Assembly (NCBI GenBank): GCA_030426545.1
Contig: JAUHYL010000006.1
Span: 39,168-103,167, forward strand
Direction of reading: 5' to 3'
DNA length: 64,000 bases
Source: Gammaproteobacteria bacterium
Lineage (GTDB): Bacteria > Pseudomonadota > Gammaproteobacteria > Pseudomonadales > Halieaceae
A program made the translations under genes and the position numbers. Under the pieces are notes generated by a model. The model saw only the letters and a list, made by a program, of their open reading frames with translations. It made no database searches and was not told the origin of the DNA. Below, in pieces: positions 60,907 through 64,000 of the stretch (position 1 is its first letter; every line of letters begins with the position of its first letter).

Positions 60907-62613
60907 TCACGGTGCCTCGTAAACGGTTCTGCCTTCCTTGATCGTCGCAACTACCGCGATATTCCTGATTTCCATCGGCTCAACGTTCAGCGGGTTTTTA
61001 TCGAGAATGACCAGGTCGGCGAGCTTGCCTGGCTCCAGCGAGCCTTTCAGGTGCTCCTCATTGTATTGCCGCGCCACGTTGATCGTCATGGCGGCCAGGC
61101 CTTCTGCCGCAGTGACACGCTGCTCGGCACCGAATGTTGCGCCGCCGCGCGAAACGCGATTGACGGCAGACCAGAGCATGAACATCTGATCCAGTGGGGC
61201 GACGATATAGTCGGTGTGATTGGTGGGCGCGAGCCCGAGATCAATTGCATCGCGCATGGGACTGATGTATGCGGCCTGTTCCGCACCGCGATTCTCCTTG
61301 TGCGCCTCGGCAAAGTAGAACGTGTGCAGGGTGTACAGCGCGGGCGTCACTTTGTACTCAGCGTACTTTTCCAGCTGATCCTTGCGAACGAACTGCGAAT
61401 GAATCAGCGTGACGTGCCTGTCTTTGTCGGGCTCTTCGCCGGCGGCAAACTCGTGCGCCAGTAGAAAGGCGTCGATAGCCGCGTCGCCATTGGCGTGCAG
61501 GTTAAGTGGCACACCCAGGTCGTAAACACGCTCTACCATCTGGTTTACGGTGTCTTGCGGGAAAGTAAGCTCACCGCGCCAGTCTTCCTCGCCTCCCGGG
61601 CCGCCGGTCAGGTAGGGCTCGGTAAAGAAAGCGGTGCGGCCCTGTGGCGAACCGTCGATGGTGATCTTCACGCCGCCGATCTTCAGTCGGTTCCTGTACG
61701 TGCCCCAGTCGCCGATTGGGTTGTCTTTCAGCACAGCATCCAGCTCGGTTATGAACGGGTACGCGATAACGTCCAGCAGGTTTGCCCCGGCTGCGGCAGC
61801 GCGCTGCATGATCTCCAGTTCATGCGCGTGAGTGGCGCCGTCGTGTACGGTCGTAACGCCTTCGGCGGCGTAGAGCAACTGCGCCTCCCGCGTCAGTCGC
61901 AGTTGTTCATCCCTGTCTGGTTTGGGCAGTTGCGCAAATATGGGCAGGAATGCTGTCTCCATGAGTAAACCCCATGGCTCATTGCTGCCGGGTTTGCGCA
62001 CGATAACGCCACCCGGTGGTGTCTCGGTCTCGGCAACAATGCCCCACTTCTTCAGCGCGGCGGAGTTTAGAACGGCGCCGTGCATGGAAACATGGAGTAC
62101 AACCACCGGGTTGTCTGGCAGCGCCTCATCCAGGTCGCCGCGGTTGAGCAGTCGCCCTGCCGGCATCACGGTATCGTCGTAGCCGTAGGCCTGGATAACT
62201 TCGCCGGGGGGGATTGAGCGCTCCTGCTGAAAGCGCTTCAGGGTCTGAACAATGGTTGGTACATCCTTGCCGGGCCCGGCGGGCGGCGGATAGAGATTGG
62301 CCTGGTTCGGCACGCTGAGCGCATGTGCGTAGTGGCTATGGGCGTCAAGGAAACCGGGAAGCAGCGCCTTGCCCTGCAGATCGACAATTCGTGTCGTGCC
62401 GTGTTTGTAGTAGCGTTTGAGTTCCGCATCTTTGCCGACAGCAATAATTTTGCCGTCTTTTACTGCCAGCGCCTCGGCGAGAGGTTGCGCCGGGTTCATG
62501 GTGACAATATCACCGCCCAGATAGATGTCGTCTGCGGCTTCAGGTTGACCCTGGCCGTAAACGGTAGCGGAGGCAAACGTCCAGATAAGGACTGCACCAA
62601 GCAGTGTGCGCAT
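60907..62613 (-). CDS. Amidohydrolase, YtcJ-like, secreted
   Basis: A protein of 568 residues with a signal peptide (LLGAVLIWTFASATVYGQ) and a composite-domain amidohydrolase layout. The metal-binding HxH is in GFLDAHSHYAHAL, further His are in VPLNLHANGD and TLIHSQF, and the closing region has GKLADLVILDKNPLNVEPMEIRNI. It would hydrolyse a C-N or related bond in the periplasm. It stands alone, upstream of a small periplasmic protein gene. Substrate unknown. Confidence 0.88.
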   Translation of the reverse strand: MRTLLGAVLIWTFASATVYGQGQPEAADDIYLGGDIVTMNPAQPLAEALAVKDGKIIAVGKDAELKRYYKHGTTRIVDLQGKALLPGFLDAHSHYAHALSVPNQANLYPPPAGPGKDVPTIVQTLKRFQQERSIPPGEVIQAYGYDDTVMPAGRLLNRGDLDEALPDNPVVVLHVSMHGAVLNSAALKKWGIVAETETPPGGVIVRKPGSNEPWGLLMETAFLPIFAQLPKPDRDEQLRLTREAQLLYAAEGVTTVHDGATHAHELEIMQRAAAAGANLLDVIAYPFITELDAVLKDNPIGDWGTYRNRLKIGGVKITIDGSPQGRTAFFTEPYLTGGPGGEEDWRGELTFPQDTVNQMVERVYDLGVPLNLHANGDAAIDAFLLAHEFAAGEEPDKDRHVTLIHSQFVRKDQLEKYAEYKVTPALYTLHTFYFAEAHKENRGAEQAAYISPMRDAIDLGLAPTNHTDYIVAPLDQMFMLWSAVNRVSRGGATFGAEQRVTAAEGLAAMTINVARQYNEEHLKGSLEPGKLADLVILDKNPLNVEPMEIRNIAVVATIKEGRTVYEAP

Positions 62614-62775
62614 AGGATCAACTCACTGACGGTATTGCAGAGTGTCAGTGTAGTCTACTCGCTGAGAGGGCGCTTGTCCCCCGGGAGGGGCGCTACGGAA
62701 TGTCAGCGCGTGAAGCCGGTGTGGCTAGCCCTGTCCGGCGATCGCTTGATGGGTTTCGGTGTCTGGTAAACATTG

Positions 62776-62800
62776 CCGGCCTTCCGGGGAGGAAGGCCGG
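62776..62800 (-). terminator. Perfect hairpin, probable rho-independent terminator
   Basis: CCGGCCTTCC at 62776-62785 and GGAAGGCCGG at 62791-62800 form a perfect ten-base stem with a GGGGA loop, just after the stop codon of the small gene at 62832. On the minus strand the hairpin is followed by AATGTTTACC, a modest T-rich stretch. It is the strongest stem-loop I found. Confidence 0.6.
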
Positions 62801-62831
62801 GGTGAACAGCGGCATGATGCCGTCGGTGTGA

Positions 62832-63275
62832 CTACTTCAGCGTGACGACATCGCCGAGGAAGGTGACGCCAGCCATGATCGCGCCGTTGCCGCACTCGAA
62901 CTCGGTTGCACTGGAGATCTCGTTCTTCCTGTAGTAGCTGCGGATATTCACCACCGCATTGCCACCCGTGGAGGTAATGCGATCCTGAAAACTCAGCATG
63001 GCTGACAGAAACGCCCACTGACAGGCTTCTTTGTCAGTCTTGTTGAAGGCATTGGTCTTCTTGTTGGACATGAACTCGCCGTGTTTCTGCGCGATGCTGC
63101 CGTGCGACTGCGAACCAAATTTGAACGTGTAGCCCTTGTTCAGCTTCTCCTGCGCGGCGGAGGTTGTCAGCGCTTCCTGGATTGAATACATGTTCTTGTC
63201 GTCCCGGGCCAACGTGACAGAAGAAACACTAGCGAGTGCAATGCTTAGAGCGATTCCGATGCAGTACTTGATCAT
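62832..63275 (-). CDS. Small secreted protein, excinuclease/YbjQ-like pattern
   Basis: The 147-residue protein has a signal peptide (MIKYCIGIALSIALASVSSVTLA). The mature part contains TSTGGNAVVNIRSYYRKNE and ATEFECGNGAIMAGVTFLGDVVTLK. This pattern is seen in small periplasmic proteins often annotated as excinuclease ABC subunit A-like or DUF4156/YbjQ-related. Role unknown. ATG at 63275 has AGGA upstream (AAAGGAAGAAAGAGAC). A probable terminator follows at 62776. It is in the same direction as the beta-ketoacyl synthase gene. Confidence 0.65.
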   Translation of the reverse strand: MIKYCIGIALSIALASVSSVTLARDDKNMYSIQEALTTSAAQEKLNKGYTFKFGSQSHGSIAQKHGEFMSNKKTNAFNKTDKEACQWAFLSAMLSFQDRITSTGGNAVVNIRSYYRKNEISSATEFECGNGAIMAGVTFLGDVVTLK

Positions 63276-63405
63276 GTCTCTTTCTTCCTTTTTGGGTTCA
63301 GATCGGGTGTTGGCCAGATGATAGCGGAGGCGGTGGGCGATGTGTATACGCGCTCGGTGAAATTTTCCTGGCAAGGGGAGCAGGCAGTTCCCTGGGTCTG
63401 GCCGG

Positions 63406-64000
63406 CTAGGTGCGACGGAAGATGAGTGATGTATTGATGCCGCCAAAGGCGAAGTTGTTGTTCATCACGAACTCGGTATCGAGTTCGCGTCCATCACCCA
63501 TGAGATAGTCCAGATCGGCACAGCGCTCATCCACTTCTTTGAGATTCAGTGTGGGCGCGAACCAGCCGCTGTTCATCATCTCGATGCTCGCCCAGGATTC
63601 CAGGGCGCCGCAGGCGCCAAGCGTGTGGCCAAGGTGCCCCTTCAGACTGCTGATTGGCACCGGCCTTCCGAATAATTCCCGCGTTGCGCTGGACTCGGCG
63701 ATGTCGCCCCGATCCGTCGCCGTGCCGTGGGCAAGCACGTAGCCAATGGCGTCGGCGTCCAGGGACGCGTCCTGCAGCGCCAGTTGCATGGCAATACGCA
63801 TGGTTTCGGGTGTCGGCTGTGTGACATGGCCGCCGTCTGAATTGGTGCCGTAGCCCACGACCTCTGCGTGAACGTGCGCGCCGCGCGCCAGCGCATGATC
63901 GCGCTCTTCCAGCAGTAAGGTGGCGGAGCCCTCGCCGATGACCAGGCCATCGCGATCCCGGTCGAAGGGCCGCGGGTTTTCTGCGGGATTCTCGTTGCGG
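63406..64000 (-). CDS. Beta-ketoacyl-ACP synthase, 5' part beyond window
   Basis: Only the C-terminal half (about 198 residues) is inside the window; the frame continues open through the right edge. RPFDRDRDGLVIGEGSATLLLEERDHA, VLAHGTATDRGDIAESSA (catalytic His) and LKGHLGHTLGACGA (second His), ending FAFGGINTSLIFRRT, identify a FabF/KAS-type condensing enzyme. It elongates acyl chains on ACP in the cytosol. It may be part of a fatty-acid or polyketide-like cluster to the right. The cysteine motif lies outside the window. Confidence 0.88.
   Translation of the reverse strand, partial: RNENPAENPRPFDRDRDGLVIGEGSATLLLEERDHALARGAHVHAEVVGYGTNSDGGHVTQPTPETMRIAMQLALQDASLDADAIGYVLAHGTATDRGDIAESSATRELFGRPVPISSLKGHLGHTLGACGALESWASIEMMNSGWFAPTLNLKEVDERCADLDYLMGDGRELDTEFVMNNNFAFGGINTSLIFRRT

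Noticed and set aside
1..64000. CRISPR array, transposase, phage or tRNA genes
   Set aside because: I saw no regularly spaced repeats, inverted-repeat-bounded transposase or cloverleaf sequence, though reading by eye could miss a short tRNA.

Overview
This window looks like chromosomal DNA of a marine gammaproteobacterium. GC content is moderately high, genes are tightly packed, and family content fits the Halieaceae/Cellvibrionales area: wax-ester synthase, DUF3581, a MipA-DUF3019-two-component operon, a TonB-less lipid metabolism set, and a YtcJ-type amidohydrolase. The taxonomic placement is inference from gene content. I saw no tRNA, rRNA, CRISPR array, insertion sequence or phage gene.

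Layout. 0.2-9.5 kb holds mixed lipid and envelope housekeeping: DUF2007 protein, hotdog thioesterase, enoyl-CoA hydratase, MFS transporter, WS/DGAT acyltransferase, glycine-zipper lipoprotein, AsmA protein, serine hydrolase, and a first 2OG-Fe(II) oxygenase. 9.5-13.3 kb is a minus-strand operon of an O-antigen-ligase-like protein, two LpxL-type acyltransferases and a fatty-acid-hydroxylase-type membrane enzyme. 13.5-22.7 kb carries what I read as a complete bacterial ceramide pathway: acyl carrier protein, serine palmitoyltransferase, fatty acyl-AMP ligase/acyl-ACP synthetase, GNAT-type ceramide synthase and an epimerase-like ceramide reductase. It also contains murA, a MobA-like nucleotidyltransferase and a metallophosphoesterase. 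22.7-30.0 kb adds an MsbA-like ABC exporter, LptG and LptF, a sulfotransferase and two ELM1-family proteins.

30-50.5 kb mixes a lipoprotein, an M28 peptidase and a MipA/DUF3019/two-component operon with further copies of four families: three more sulfotransferases, a third ELM1 protein, three GT8-like proteins and two more 2OG-Fe(II) oxygenases. A three-gene operon (secreted protein, diacylglycerol/ceramide-kinase-like protein, putative nucleotidyltransferase) lies at 44.2-47.0 kb. A four-gene overlapping cassette (sulfotransferase, GT8-like, oxygenase, phosphopantetheinyl transferase) lies at 47.2-50.5 kb. 50.5-64 kb has DUF3581, SRPBCC proteins, a membrane-anchored sulfatase, SDR, acyl-CoA dehydrogenase, TauD-like dioxygenase, an MBOAT/partner pair, Nudix, amidohydrolase, a small periplasmic protein and the 3' part of a beta-ketoacyl synthase running off the right edge.

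How the genes may work together (inference): the ceramide enzymes would make a sphingolipid backbone. The hydroxylases, lipid kinase, nucleotidyltransferases, GT-like and sulfotransferase proteins would build a hydroxylated, glycosylated and sulfated head group. The MsbA-like and LptF/G proteins could move the product to the outer membrane. I regard this candidate sulfated glycosphingolipid synthesis and export system as the most interesting feature of the window. The product chemistry is not shown by the sequence.
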